From NCBI GenBank assembly GCA_933228675.1, contig OW121740.1, forward strand, positions 35,136,292 through 35,200,291: a stretch of DNA of 64,000 nt, in the 5' to 3' direction. Numbering within the stretch: position 1 is the first letter of the stretch; the number at the start of each line of letters is the position of its first letter. Source of the stretch: Stomorhina lunata (taxonomy: Eukaryota; Arthropoda; Insecta; Diptera; Rhiniidae). Position numbers and translations under genes: made by a program. Shown piece by piece: positions 34,722 through 46,532 of this stretch. The notes beneath the pieces were generated by a model that made no database searches, was not told where the DNA came from, and saw only the letters and a program-made list of their open reading frames with translations.

Positions 34722-35530
34722 GTACCTGGTTGACCGAGCCTTGCTCGGATCTTTAGGATAAGCATTTCAAGGCAAGTTTTAATGTTTACAAAATATTTTA
34801 TTGTATAAAGTATTAGCCAAATAAATTATTTTATAGGAAAGGCATCGCACACAAATATCCAATTGATTTTAAATCATTTTATTTATTTTGTCCGATCCAC
34901 ACATGATCAAATGCATAGTTTACAGTTCAATTCATTATGAATAATTTTTGGAAATTGGCCATGCCATCTTAGAAACTCTCGTCGGCTCAAGCGCAACAAC
35001 TTTGGTAAAGATCATAGTATGACCAAATGCACAGTTTACGATTTAATTGACTTTGAGTAATTTTAAGTGGCGCCACCTGTCGGAAATCGGTCATACCAAC
35101 TAAGAAAGCTTCGTCGGCTCATCCGCAACAACTTTGTTAAAGATCACAGTATGATGAAATGTGCAGATTACGATTTAACTCACTTTGAGTAATTTTCAGT
35201 GGCGCCACTTGCTGGAAATTGGTCATACGGTTTACGATTTAATTCACTTTGAGTAATTTTCAGTGGCGCCACCGTCGGTAAGTGGTCATACCAACTAAGA
35301 AACCTTCGTCGACTCATGCGCTACAACTTTTCTAAAGATCATAGCATGATCAAATACACAGTTCACGATATTAATCATTTTGAGTAATTTTCAGTGGCGC
35401 CATCTGTCGGAAATTAGTCATGTCAACTTAAAAACCTTCGCTGGCTCATGCGCAACAACTTTGCTGAAGAGCACAATATGATCAAATACATAGTTTACTA
35501 TTCTATAAAGCACATACAGACAGACAAACA
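34722..35530. repeat. Complex tandem repeat, ~132-bp unit
   Basis: Five to six imperfect units starting near 34917, 35031, 35163, 35228 (short), 35363 and 35495. Each has the order TTTACGATTTAATTCACTTT, GAGTAATTTTCAGTGGCGCC, ACTAAGAAACCTTCGTCG, CGCAACAACTTT, AAGATCATAGTATGA. One unit is truncated to ~65 bp. It is preceded by a small hairpin CCGAGCCTTGCTCGG. No coding function was seen. Confidence 0.8.
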
Positions 35531-37028
35531 TTCGTTTGTTTAAAAGTTATAACATTACCAATTTGTTCCCCTTTTTATCCCCTAATTTTATAAAAGTTCA
35601 ATCTGCATATTTGGTACTTCTTTGGTACCAATTGTAATCAATACATTTTTTAAAAACACAGTTAATATATCGTTCTTACTCATATTACTTTATAAGATTT
35701 TAAGTTATCATTTTATCACTTTTTTACCCATTTTTGCCCCCGAAATCAAAAAAGTACCAAATACGTGTTTAATATTTTTTTACATTTATTGATTCTAGTA
35801 CAAAGTTAATTTCTGCAATTTTTGGTTTAAAAGATAAGTTTGGGTTAAAAATAAATAGTACCAAAAACTAGTTTCACCACTTTTTACCCCCTATCGGGCA
35901 TAATTTCAAAAAAGTACACCTGTCCACTAATTTTTATAGTTGTTCGAAACGCAATATTCATGTTCTATGTCTATTACTTTAGGAGATCTAATATAGTCTA
36001 GTCCAGTCTAATATATTCTCTAGTCCACTTTAGTTTAATCATATCATAATAGTCCATTCTAGTTATCGTGTGGCCATAGTTTGGGGTTAGTATAGTCATA
36101 GTCTAGTTAGAGTCTAGCCTTAGCTATCTGTACCCTACACTTATCTTAGTGTAGTCCAATGTTGGGCAAAGTCTCTCTGAATCAGTCTCAGAGAATCAGA
36201 GAGACTTTGCCCAACATTGGTATAGTCCCATAAAGTACTGGAAATTAAGGTTAGTCTTATTAACTTTGTAAGCAAATTACTGGGTTTTTCTAAATTTTTA
36301 ATATAATAAATTTAATTAGGTTCTTAAATGCAAATTAGAAGTCATGGTCAAATCTCAGTATAATTTTGAATTTTTCATTTTTTATCAAGGGGTTGTGAAG
36401 TGAAAACTCTCTTAAATAAATAAACGTCAGATAATTTTATTTCTGTGATAAAAAATGATTTATTAGAGTTTTTATACAAATGCATGTATTTATGTGTATT
36501 AATTCTCATTCATTAGAATTCAAGTTGTGATACATACATACATACATATTTATATCGTTGTGGATAAAACATGTATTGTATGCAAAATGTAAGTCTATCT
36601 TTTGAATAGACCTAACCAACACAACCTTTACAATATTTAAGTGTCGAAGTGGAAAATGACCAACACCACGAATGTGTATGTACTATATACAAATGTATGT
36701 TAAAATTTTATGGTGTTTATTTTGTAAAATAAATGTTGGGTTTTTTGCCAGAGATGTCCAAAATGATTTTTATAAAAGGGCCCAGATACTGGAAATAAAA
36801 ATGAGTTTTTAATGTTAAAATCGACCAGAATACACTACGACTAGATAAAGTCTTTGAAAATAACTAATCATTGTATGTACCTTTATTATATGTATCTAAG
36901 CGTTGAAGTGGTTACTCCTAGGATATCGTCAACTTAATATAAAAACCTGCTAACTCACTTTCAGCTAATTTTATAGGAGAGACAAAAAACTTATCATAAT
37001 TTAAAATTATATTTTATATTTTACATAT
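35531..37028. other. AT-rich stretch with AGTACC words and a small MITE
   Basis: Recurrent AAAAGTACCAAA/TTGGTAC words at 35600-35900 and a TAGTC-rich segment at 35990-36140. A small perfect-arm MITE at 36157-36219 is listed separately. A (TACA)n microsatellite lies at about 36530-36546. No gene was recognised. Confidence 0.45.
36157..36219. mobile_element. 63-bp perfect-arm hairpin, likely tiny hAT-type MITE
   Basis: With one extra pair each side, arms of 25 bp (36156-36180 and 36196-36220) are perfectly complementary, with a 15-nt loop. The termini CAATGTTGGGCAAAGTC resemble hAT ends. The flanks GTGTAGTC (36149-36156) and GTATAGTC (36220-36227) match in 7 of 8 positions, as an 8-bp hAT duplication would. 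The neighbourhood is rich in TAGTC, so the flank match could be chance. Confidence 0.6.
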
Positions 37029-37171
37029 GGGCAAATCCTGCGTGACGGACGCTACATTTGTACGAATTTTGTTGTACTAAAATGTATCTCATTGTCGTTC
37101 TACACTAGTATCTTTGCACAGATTTTAGAGAATATTAGCCAATCGATTGTGCTATCGAATGACATTTGTTA

Positions 37172-37890
37172 TTATACCCTTCACCACCATAGGTGGAAAG
37201 GGTATTATAAGTTTGTGCTGATGTATGTAACGCATAGAAATATTGGTCTTTAGACCTTTTAGTATACCAATAGGCTTAGAATCACTTTTTGAGTCAATTT
37301 AGCGATGTCCGTCCGTCTGTCTGGCTGGACCCCCACGTAAACCTTGTAATAAAACTACAGGTCGCAATTCTAAAGATAATTTGATGAAATTTGGTACAGA
37401 ACATTTTTTTGATAGTGGCTATTGAAATTCATCAAAATCGGTCCCACTTCCCGGAATTGATATATTGGCCACAAATATTAATATTTTTTCATGAAATTTT
37501 AAACAAATATTACTTATGTAAACTTAAATAACCGTACTAAATTTCGTTGAAATCGGTCCACATTTGACCATAGCTCCCATACAAATTCTTCTTTAAAAAC
37601 GCACTAAATGAGACAAAAATCACTAAAACGCTCGTAAATCTGAAGATAATGTGAATTTTGAGTTTATTTTTTGCATATGTAATTCTTGTAAAAAATGTAA
37701 TCCACTTAACCCTAGCTCTCATATAATCCAAATGACGGAAACAGAATACAGAAGTTTTGAAAAACTGTTTGTATGATGGCCAAATTTAGCAAATATTTGA
37801 CTTTATACACGGAAAAAAACACCTTTTACCTTTGTGGTGAAGGGTATCGTATGGTCGGGCTTGACCGACTATAGCTCTTTCTTACTTGTT
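37172..37890 (-). repeat. A-family repeat, copy 8, inside B copy 3
   Basis: A minus-orientation A copy (~720 bp). It sits at a site that reads GGCATTTGTTAATTTACATA in B copy 1. Flanking bases TTGTTA on both sides could be a duplication but overlap the element's own end. It lacks part of the middle. Confidence 0.8.
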
Positions 37891-38671
37891 AATTTACATG
37901 TTTGTTTTGGGGGAAAAAGATATTTGCTTTTAAAGTGCTGTGACGGACGCTACAAAAATGGAAGTGACTTTTTTTTCAAAACATGTTTCAGTAACTTTCA
38001 TAGTAATAAAAAAAATTGTAAATACATTATAGATAGAGGAAAGTCAGAGGATTACAAAACAGCTTTTAAAAAATATTTTAAAGTTTCCAGATTCACCAAA
38101 AATCCATAAATGAACTGTTGCGAACGCTACGTAATTAGGAAAAATGCATTTTTCATATTTTCTTTAAGGGTTCGTAAATCAGTAAATCAGTAAAAATAAT
38201 GGCATTATTTGTTCCCGAATTTCATCTCCTTCCTTTTCATGTTCGCGGTAAAAATGCTATTTTTGGTCACAATTTAATATTTCGCAAAACGACTACATAC
38301 ATTACTTTAATATAGAATTAAAGTACATATCGTTACTTTAATATAGAAAGGCCCTAAGTCGTTTTCATTCAAATCGCTTTTCGCAGCTTTATCTAATATA
38401 ATTTTACAAAAATCTATTAATTTTAAAAAAACATTATTATAATATTAAATTTTTTAGAGAATTTAGTAAAAAACTGCGTTTAAGAAATTTTTGCATCTTC
38501 AAAACTTAAGATTTTATTTTTTCCACTCTCCTGTAATGTAAAGAGTGCTCAAAATAAAATTTGTGGTTGGATTTTCTTAAATAAAAATCAAACCTTTTAA
38601 TATAAAAACTCTACAAAATACGCAAATATAATGACATATTATACAAAATCATTTAGCATTAAAATGTTTAT

Positions 38672-40817
38672 TTAGTACTCGGGTTTTGCAAAATTATCGA
38701 CTTTTTTCGGAAACCCTCCCATTAAAGATTTTACAGTTGCTTCTGATACCTTTTTGGAGCATGTGTTCCACCTGCGCTTAAAATCGGACATGTTCTTGGA
38801 AATCTTTCCTGTGTTCTTCAATTCCTTTTTTACCAGAGCCCAATACCTTTCTACAGGCCGAAGTTCTGGACAGTTAGGTGGATTTGCCTCTCATGGTACA
38901 AAAATTACATTATTCTTTGAGTACCACTCAAGTGCCTTTTTTCCATAATGGCATGATGCCAAATCGGGCCAAAAAAATGTAGTCACTCTGTGCTCTCTTA
39001 AAAAGGGTAACAACCGTTTTTGTAGGCACTCCTTTATATAAATTTCTGTGTTTATTGTGCCAGATGCTACAAATACTTTACTTCTTTTGCCACGACTGCA
39101 AATAGCTTGCCACACGAGAAACTTCTTAGGGAATTTTGTTTGTTTTTTTGTGAGAAACTCTTGCCGAACATTGCCCCGTTTATCAGCAACATAAAAATCT
39201 TGACCAGGAAGTTGAGAAAAGTCTGCCAGTACTAGGGTGTTCATTTTACTCGACTTTTAATTGTTTGAGTAATCAAATAACTTGAAAATGGGATTTTTGA
39301 ATTACCCGGAAAATCGATTAATCGTCAAAAATTACTCGAGTTAATCGAGTAAAATATTCGTTTTAAAATTACTCGAGTAAAATTTTTTCACAAGCTGTTT
39401 TTAATAAAATTATAGTGTTTTATTAACAAAAAATTTAACAATTCACAATAGAATAAAATAAAATGAAAATTCAAATTTTATTTTTAATAAAAAATAATAT
39501 TTGTACCATATATTTGAAACATATCGTCACCCTTAATATTTAAAGTGAGTTAATTTACTTCTATATATGTATTCATGTTTACACTGATTGTCTAAAGCAA
39601 TCTTTTGATTTGATAAATCCTGATTTTAATCTAATAGATTAATAGAATCTACTACCTTTTATCTATCTTCACAATGAGATCTTCAACAGGACTATAGTAC
39701 AATCTACGATTAATTGAGCTATAGTGGGACGTACTATTACTATTGGTCCTACTATAGTAATAGTACGTACGATTACATAAGAATCTTCAACTAAGCTATA
39801 GAAGTACCTACGAATACATTGGAAACATACATTGGATCTACGATTATTGAATCTACGATTATTGAAAATGCAATGGACTATATTACAACTCTCGATTATT
39901 GCCTAGAATTGACATTTTTATTCCATAAAATGGAAAATGGACTATATTAAAACCCTCGATTATTATTAAAAATAAACCATACTATAGAATTATTGATTAA
40001 AATGGACCCTTCAATGGTAGACAATTGATTTATGTGGTCTACAATAAAAACCCTTATTATTGCATAAAATGAAATAAATCATTAGTAATGATGTAAAAAA
40101 TTATGGACAGCTGATAATTTCGAACCAACGTTGGCCATTATTTGGGTGGCAGGGGAACTTTAGGAGTTTTATTTTATTAATATTAAAAAACAATGCTAGC
40201 AAAATGAATAAAATGTTTTCACTCGAGTAACTCGATTACTCGCGGAAAATTACTCAAATAAATCTTTATTTGAAATTAGTAATTTTTATTTACTCGAGCG
40301 ATTAATCGATTTTATTTTTCCGATTAATCGAGCAAACATAACTCGAGTAAACACCCTAGCCAGTACGTATGTTTCATCATCCATCACACAACAGGTGTAT
40401 TTTTTTTATAAAATCAGACTTCAATTTTTTCGCTCGTTTTTTTGCTTCTAAGTTCTTTATAGCATTGCGATCTGGAACCTTTTGGACTTTGTATGTCTTC
40501 AGTCCAGCATAAGCTTTGACTCTATGTGCAAAATTCGTAGAACATTTCACCGTAAGAGCTGCTTTTCTTAAAGAAGTGTTAAACGCTCTTCGAAAGAGTC
40601 GCTCGACTTCTTTTGCCTTACCAATATCTGTAGGACCTTTTTTCCTCCCTGATCCAGGTGTTCTTTCAATGCTCAGGTTTTCCTTATACCGTCTGATGGC
40701 ATTAGAAACCGTTCGAGGGTCAACTTTCAAATTTTTAGCTATTTTTTTAAAAGTCCATGACGGATTTTTTTGAAGAGTTTTAATTATATTTTCACGAACT
40801 TTTTTTTCGCAGTCCAT
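38672..40817 (-). pseudogene. DD37E Tc1/mariner transposase, broken
   Basis: Starts MDCEKKVRENIIKTLQKN (40817), with helix-turn-helix KKIAKNLKVDPRTVSNAIRR and a basic linker. The first catalytic Asp is in CVMDDETYV (~40375). The coding then meets a hAT-like insertion and resumes LADFSQLPGQDFYV (39224). The second Asp is in FFWPDLASCHY. The end block is NPPNCPELRPVERYWALVKK, whose VE Glu lies 37 residues after that Asp, hence DD37E (as in ITmD37E elements). Lesions: a 1-nt shift at a T8 run (~40395), the 1.13-kb insertion, and an in-frame TGA (38890-38892) just before NPPN, possibly from CGA. Stop at 38672. Confidence 0.9.
39233..40358. mobile_element. hAT-like MITE, 1126 bp, perfect 8-bp target duplication
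   Basis: Ends TAGGGTGTTCATTTTACTCG and CTCGAGTAAACACCCTA are inverted (first 9 bp identical). It is flanked by GCCAGTAC on both sides (39225-39232 and 40359-40366), the 8-bp duplication typical of hAT. ACTCGAGTAA-type motifs cluster near both ends, as subterminal transposase sites would. An internal perfect palindrome (15-bp arms, 39729-39743 and 39754-39768) is present. There is no transposase, so it is non-autonomous. It disrupts the DD37E transposase. Confidence 0.92.
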
Positions 40818-41961
40818 TTTGATTGAAATAACTATTGAAAATTAATAATTTCTAAAATAATAGTATCTGACATATCTATAGAAACTAACTTGATCAAAAA
40901 ATAAATTATTTCTTGCACTATGGATAAATTTTGTCTAAAATAGTAAATGCATATTTTTTTTAGAACACTCTTTAAGAAAAATATTAGTTAGCGCTTTTCT
41001 ATATTAAAGTAACGATATATTTATTTAAAGTTTTACACATTTTACATTAAATGTTACGCCCCAAGAATGCTGGTGCTAGATGTTAAAGTGCCCCAAAAAT
41101 CAAAAAAAAAATATATATTTTTTAAAAAGCATCAAATTTGCCCCACTGTATTTTTTTTTTAGCACCTAATACCTTAAATTTAATCTATGGATATAGATAG
41201 TGTTATTGCTTTATGAATAAGACAGACATGTGTTCGTAAATTTTGTATTAAATAAATATTATTTTGTAAAAAATATATACTGTGACGGACGCTACACACT
41301 TTCCTGTACATATTATTCTGTAAAATGCTATATAAACATCTATATATTTTTGGCCTAATGTAAAGCATGCTATAAGTTCTCTTTACAAACCAAGTTCAAT
41401 TGGAGAAAAAAGAAAAATTGCACTAGTCAAATTAAAGAAGACATTTATTTCTGTGACGGACGCAACACACAGTGGGCCCTTTTTTTACTTGAAGTTATTT
41501 ATATCACTCTAATTTCCTTTGATGGGGTCTTTTACATCTAATTGTATAAAATTAAGCAGACTTTGAGCCCCTACTGAAACTTGATACCTAAATGTATGTT
41601 ATTGCGAATTTTTATGAACTTTAAAAAAAAACCTATTATTTTAAAAAATTTATAAAAATTCGAGATGGGCGCAAATAAAGACCTGCCATTCACGAAGAGA
41701 GCAATCGAAAATTGTATTCATTTTATATTCTAAAGTATCAATATATGGAAAATTTTTCCATAAACACAAATATGTGATTTTAACAGTTTTCAAATTTTGT
41801 CCTTAGTTTAATGCTTTTCGGATTTGCCCATATTTCAGAAACAAAAATATAGTACGTTGTACTGGACTTAGCAGTTTTTCTTCGAAACATTTTCTATTAA
41901 TGGATTAAGCAGTTTTTCTTATCGAACCTTTTCACACACTTCAAGACCAAAATTAAAGAAA

Positions 41962-42761
41962 AACAAGTAAGAAAGTGCTATAGTCGGTCAAGCCAGACCA
42001 TACGATACCCTTCACCACTTAGGTCAAAAGTGTTATTTTTTCTGTATAAAGACAAATATTTGCTAAATTTTGCCATCATACAAACATTTTCTTAAAACTT
42101 ATATATTTAAGCTGCTTCCGACATTTGGACTTATATGAGAGCTAGGGTCAAATGTGGACCGATTATCTCGAATTTGGCAAATTGATTACAGTTGTAACAA
42201 AAATTATGTATGCAAAAAATAAACTTAAAATTCCCATTATCTTCAGATTTAAGAGCGTGATTTTTGTGACAAAAATTTTGTCCCATTTAGTGCGTTTTTT
42301 AAGAAAAGTTTGTATGGGAGCTATGGTCAAATGTGGACCGATTTTAACGAAATTTGGTACAGTGATTTAGGTTTACATAAGCAGTATTTGATTTAAATTT
42401 CGTGAAAAAATATTGATATTTGTGGCCAATATATCAATTCCGGGAAGTGGGACCTATGGGAGGTACATTAATAATGGACCGATTTTGACAAATTTCAATA
42501 GCCATGGTCCCATTATCAAAAAAATGATCTGTGCCAAGTTTCATCAAATTATCTTTAGAATTGCGAACTGTAGTTTGATTACAAGGTTTACATGGGGGTC
42601 CAGCCAGTCAGACGGACGGACGGACATCGCTAAATCGACTCAGAAAGTGATTCTAAGCCTATTGGTATACTAAAAGGTGGGTCTAAGATAAATATTTCCA
42701 TGCGTTACATACATCAGCACAAACTTATAATACCCTTTCCACCTATAGTGGTGAAGGGTAT
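41962..42761 (+). repeat. A-family dispersed repeat, copy 9
   Basis: A full-length plus copy from ACAAGTAAGAAAGTGCTATA to GTGGTGAAGGGTATA, ~800 bp. It is close to copy 1, with a short GACGGACGGACGGAC run. Confidence 0.85.
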
Positions 42762-43037
42762 AATTACATCCTGGTCGACGGAGCCTATCTTTCTCTACCA
42801 TTTGTCATAAAAATCTCAAATTTCTTAAAAAGTGGACTTAGCTGGTTGTCATATTTAGCCGACGATATCTTAAGCTATCCTTAAATGTATAATGAAAACC
42901 ACAGGCGAGTTACAATTATTTTTATGAATACATTTTTATTAGTACAGTTTAATAGCACAAATTAATACAATATTTTAAATAAACGGATTTGCAAACATTC
43001 ATAAACATACATGAGTTTGTTAATGAACTCATATTTA

Positions 43038-43229
43038 TTAATTTGATGACACCTTCTTTTCCTTTTTCACTGGTTTTCCATTTACCCATTTTGTAAATTC
43101 AACAAAACTAATGTCCCGTTTAAGTGCCTCATTACGCAAATCAGATTTCAGAGCCTGACGCACCACATGGGCACAAATATTAGAATATTGGATATAAGTT
43201 ATACCAGCTTCACGCCAAAAGGGTGCCAT
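43038..43229 (-). CDS. ATP synthase subunit epsilon, mitochondrial (F1 stalk)
   Basis: A 63-residue protein beginning MAPFWREAGITYIQYSNICA, followed by HVVRQALKSDLRNEALKRD, the VEFTKW segment and NGKPVKKEKK. The 'WR.AGITYIQYSN' opening and 'KFT.W..GKP' block are diagnostic of the small mitochondrial F1 epsilon subunit, which stabilises the gamma-delta stalk. The fly gene stunted (sun) is the reference; flies also have a diverged paralog, so orthology is not settled. The start has a good context (TCGAAATGG). Twenty bases upstream is TTTTTTTAAATAG/CAAG, a possible 3' splice site, implying a 5' UTR intron and an ordinary gene rather than a retrocopy. The stop TAA overlaps an AATAAA signal. Confidence 0.93.
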   Translation of the reverse strand: MAPFWREAGITYIQYSNICAHVVRQALKSDLRNEALKRDISFVEFTKWVNGKPVKKEKKVSSN

Positions 43230-43582
43230 TTCGAAACGATTATCTTGCTATTTAAAAAAATCAAAGAAAATTTATTTCCAGAAAAGTGTTGAATTCTTTT
43301 AAATCTGGCTTCTAAATTTCAATATTTAAAACGTTTATCATGCAAATAAAATTTCTTTTTTATATAAATATTTTTGACTGGTCAGTTTTTCAAAACCTAC
43401 TAAGTTATATTTGAAATAATATTAAACAAATATTTGAAACAAAAGAACGCCTTTACACTAGTATAGAAGTTCTTGCAAGTCTCCTTTTGACCAAGATATT
43501 TAGTCATACACTCCGGTTCACTTATTTAAAGACACTACAAATTTCATATTCAGCACAAAATGCAAGCGACTTTTTTTCGTAT

Positions 43583-46135
43583 TGAAGAAAAAAATTTTTC
43601 AAAAATTTCTTATTTTTATAGGAAATTTTTCAAAAATTTTTTATTTTTATAAGAAAATTTTCAAAAATTTCTTATTTTTATAACAAATTTTTCAAAAAAT
43701 TTCTTATTTTTATAGGAAATTTTTCAAAAATTTCTTATTTTTATAGGAAATTTTCCAAAAATTTCTTATTTTTATAGGAAATTTTTCAAAAATTTCTTAT
43801 TTTATAGGAAATTTTTCAAAAAATTTCTTATTTTTATAGGAAATTTTTCAAAAATTTCTTATTTTTATAAGAAATTTTCCAAAAATTTCTTATTTTTATA
43901 GGAAATTTTTCAAAAATTTCTTATTTTATAGGAAATTTTTCAAAAATTTCTTATTTTTACAGGAAATTTTTAAAAAATTTCTTATTTTTATAGGAAATTT
44001 TTCAAAAATTTCTTATTTTAATAGGAAATTTTTTATTTTAATAGGAAATTTTTTTAAAAATTTCTTATTTTTTTAGAAAATTTTTCAAAAATTTCTTAAT
44101 TTTTATAGGAAATTTTTCAAAAATTTCTTATTTTTATAGGAAATTTTTTAAAAATTTCTTAATTTTTATAGGAAATTTTTCTAAAATTTCTTATTTTTAT
44201 AGAAAATTTTAAAAAAATTTTTTATTTTTATAGGAAATTTTTCAAAAATTCCTTTTTTTATAGGAAATTGTTTTTTAATTTCTCATTTTTATAGGAAATT
44301 TTCAAAAATTTCTTATTTTTATAAAAAAATTTTCAAAAATGTCTTTTTTTAAAATTTCTTATTTTTATAAGAAATTTTTCAAAATTTTCTTATTTTATAA
44401 GAAAGTTTTCAAAAATTTCTTATTTTTATAGGAAATTTTTAAAAAATTTCTTATTTTTAAAGGAAATTTTCTAAAAATTTCTTTTTTTTAAAGGAAATTT
44501 TCTAAAAATTTCTTATTTTAATAGAAAAATTTTTAAAAATTTGTATTTTTATTTGAAATTTTTCAAAAATTTCTTATGTTTATAGGAAATTTTTTAAAAA
44601 TTTCTTATTTTTATAGGAAGTTTTTCAAAAATTTCTTATTTTTATAGGAAATTTTTCAAAAATTTCTTATTTTTATAGGAAATTTTTCAAAAATTTCTTA
44701 TTTTTATAGGAAATTTTTCAAAAATTTCTTATTTTTATAGGAAATTTTTCAAAAACTTCTTATTTTTATAGGAAATTTTTCAAAAATTTCTTATTTTTAT
44801 AGGAAATTTTTCAAAAATTTCTTATTTTTATAGGAAATTTTTCAAAAATTTCTTATTTTTATAGGAAATTTTTCAAAAATTTCTTATTTTTATAGGAAAT
44901 TTTTCAAAAATTTCTTATTTTTATAGGAAATTTTTCAAAAATTTCTTATTTTTATAGGAAATTTTTCAAAAATTTCTTATTTTTATAGGAAATTTTTCAA
45001 AAATTTCTTATTTTTATAGGAAATTTTTTAAAAATTTCTTAATTTTTATAGGAAATTTTTCTAAAATTTCTTATTTTTATAGGAAATTTTTCAAAAATTT
45101 CTTATTGTTATAGGAAATTTTTCAAAAATTTCTTATTTTTATAGGAAATTTTTCAAAAATTTCTTATTTTTATAGGAAATTTTTTAAAAATTTCTTATTT
45201 TTATAGGAAAATTTTCAAAAATTTCTTTCTTTATAGGAAATTTTTCAAAAATTTCCTATTTTTATAGGAAATTTTTCAAAAATTTCTTATTTTTATAGGA
45301 AATTTTTCAAAAATTTCTTATTTTTATAGGAAATTTTTCAAAAATTTCCTATTTTTATAGGAAATTTTTCAAAAATTTCTTATTTTTATAGGAAATTTTT
45401 CAAAAATTTCTTATTTTTATAGGAAATTTTTCAAAAATTTCTTATTTTTATAGAAAATAATTAAAAATTACTTATTTTTATAGAAAATTTTTCAAAAATT
45501 TCTTATTTTTATAGGAAATTTTTCAAAAATTTCTTATTTTTATAGGAAATTTTTCAAAAATTTCTTATTTTTATAGGAAATTTTTCAAAAATTTCTTATT
45601 TTTATAGGAAATTTTTCAAAAATTTCTTATTTTTATAGGAAATTTTTCAAAAATTTCTTATTTTTATAGAAAATTTTTCAAAAATTTCTTATTTTTATAG
45701 GAAATTTTTCAAAAATTTCTTATTTTTATAGGAAATTTTTCAAAAATTTCTTTTTTTATAGAAAACAATTAAAAATTACTTATTTTTATAGAAAATTTTT
45801 CAAAAATTTCTTATTTTTATAGGAAATTTTTCAAAAATTTCTTATTTTTATAGGAAATTTTTCAAAAATTTCTTATTTTTATAGGAAATTTTTCAAAAAT
45901 TTCTTATTTTTACAGGAAATTTTTCAAAAATTTCTTATTTTTATAGGAAATTTTTCAAAAATTTCTTATTTTTATAGGAAATTTTTCAAAAATTTCTTAT
46001 TTTTATAGGAAATTTTTCAAAAATTTCTTATTTTTATAGGAAATTTTTCAAAAATTTCTTATTCTTATAGGAAATTTTTCAAAAATTTCTTATTCTTATA
46101 GGAAATTTTTCAAAAATTTCTTATTTTTGTAAGAA
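43583..46135. repeat. 31-bp hairpin satellite array (about 82 units)
   Basis: Tandem array, ~2.55 kb. The monomer is a 13-nt arm AAAAATTTCTTAT, a TTTT loop, the arm ATAGGAAATTTTT, and a single C spacer. The arms pair except at one position (C/T change, a G:T-type wobble). Its reverse complement has an AAAA loop and a G spacer, i.e. the same design as the 29-bp array at 12.5 kb with each arm one base longer. The left third (to ~44640) is degenerate; the right part is homogeneous. It lies between ATP synthase epsilon and the protease homolog. Confidence 0.95.
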
Positions 46136-46532
46136 ATATTTTATAGACTCTTTGCTATGATTTTTCCTTAGTGGTAGTCTATTTATTAAAATTTCTTCTA
46201 TTTGCGTGCCACTGTTTGCCCACTTAGTTTAAGTACTTCAAATTACATTCATTGACCAATTATCTGGTGCAGTTTTTTTGTTCGTGTGTCAACAATACCT
46301 ACGTTTTAAAGTATTTGAAATAACCATTTCTATATATAGTTAGAAAATTCTCTAACGTTAGTAGCAATTACCATAAAACATTTGAGATTGGTAACATATT
46401 TTTCAGTGATTTCGGGTCAACTAAACTGTGAATGTGTTTCGCAAAAAATAATTTAAATAAAAAAAGCTGACAAAATAAAAAAGGATTATATAGAAAAGGA
46501 TATTACCATTAAATTGGTATACAAAAAAAAGT

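Larger units (their letters stand above)
38330..41015 (-). mobile_element. Tc1/mariner element (DD37E) with TA duplication
   Basis: Inverted ends TCGTTACTTTAATATAGAAA (38330) and TTTCTATATTAAAGTAACGA (to 41015), flanked by TA on each side (38328-38329, 41016-41017), the invariant target of this superfamily. Without the hAT-like insert it is ~1.55 kb, the normal size. It encodes a broken transposase on the minus strand. It lies in B copy 3 at CTACATACA/TATATTTATT. Confidence 0.92.
37029..41829 (+). mobile_element. B-family repeat, copy 3, hosting nested insertions
   Basis: The outer ends GGGCAAATCC (37029) and GGATTTGCCC (to 41829) are perfectly inverted and flanked by ATAT. B sequence is collinear with copies 1 and 2 but interrupted by an A repeat (37172-37890) and a DD37E Tc1/mariner element (38330-41015). 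Removing these restores ~1.4 kb. Internal TGTGACGGACGCTACA motifs are present on both sides of the insertions. Confidence 0.8.

Noticed and set aside
38891..39244. 117-codon minus-strand frame as a separate gene
   Set aside because: It is the middle part of the DD37E transposase, bounded by the hAT-like insertion and an in-frame stop.
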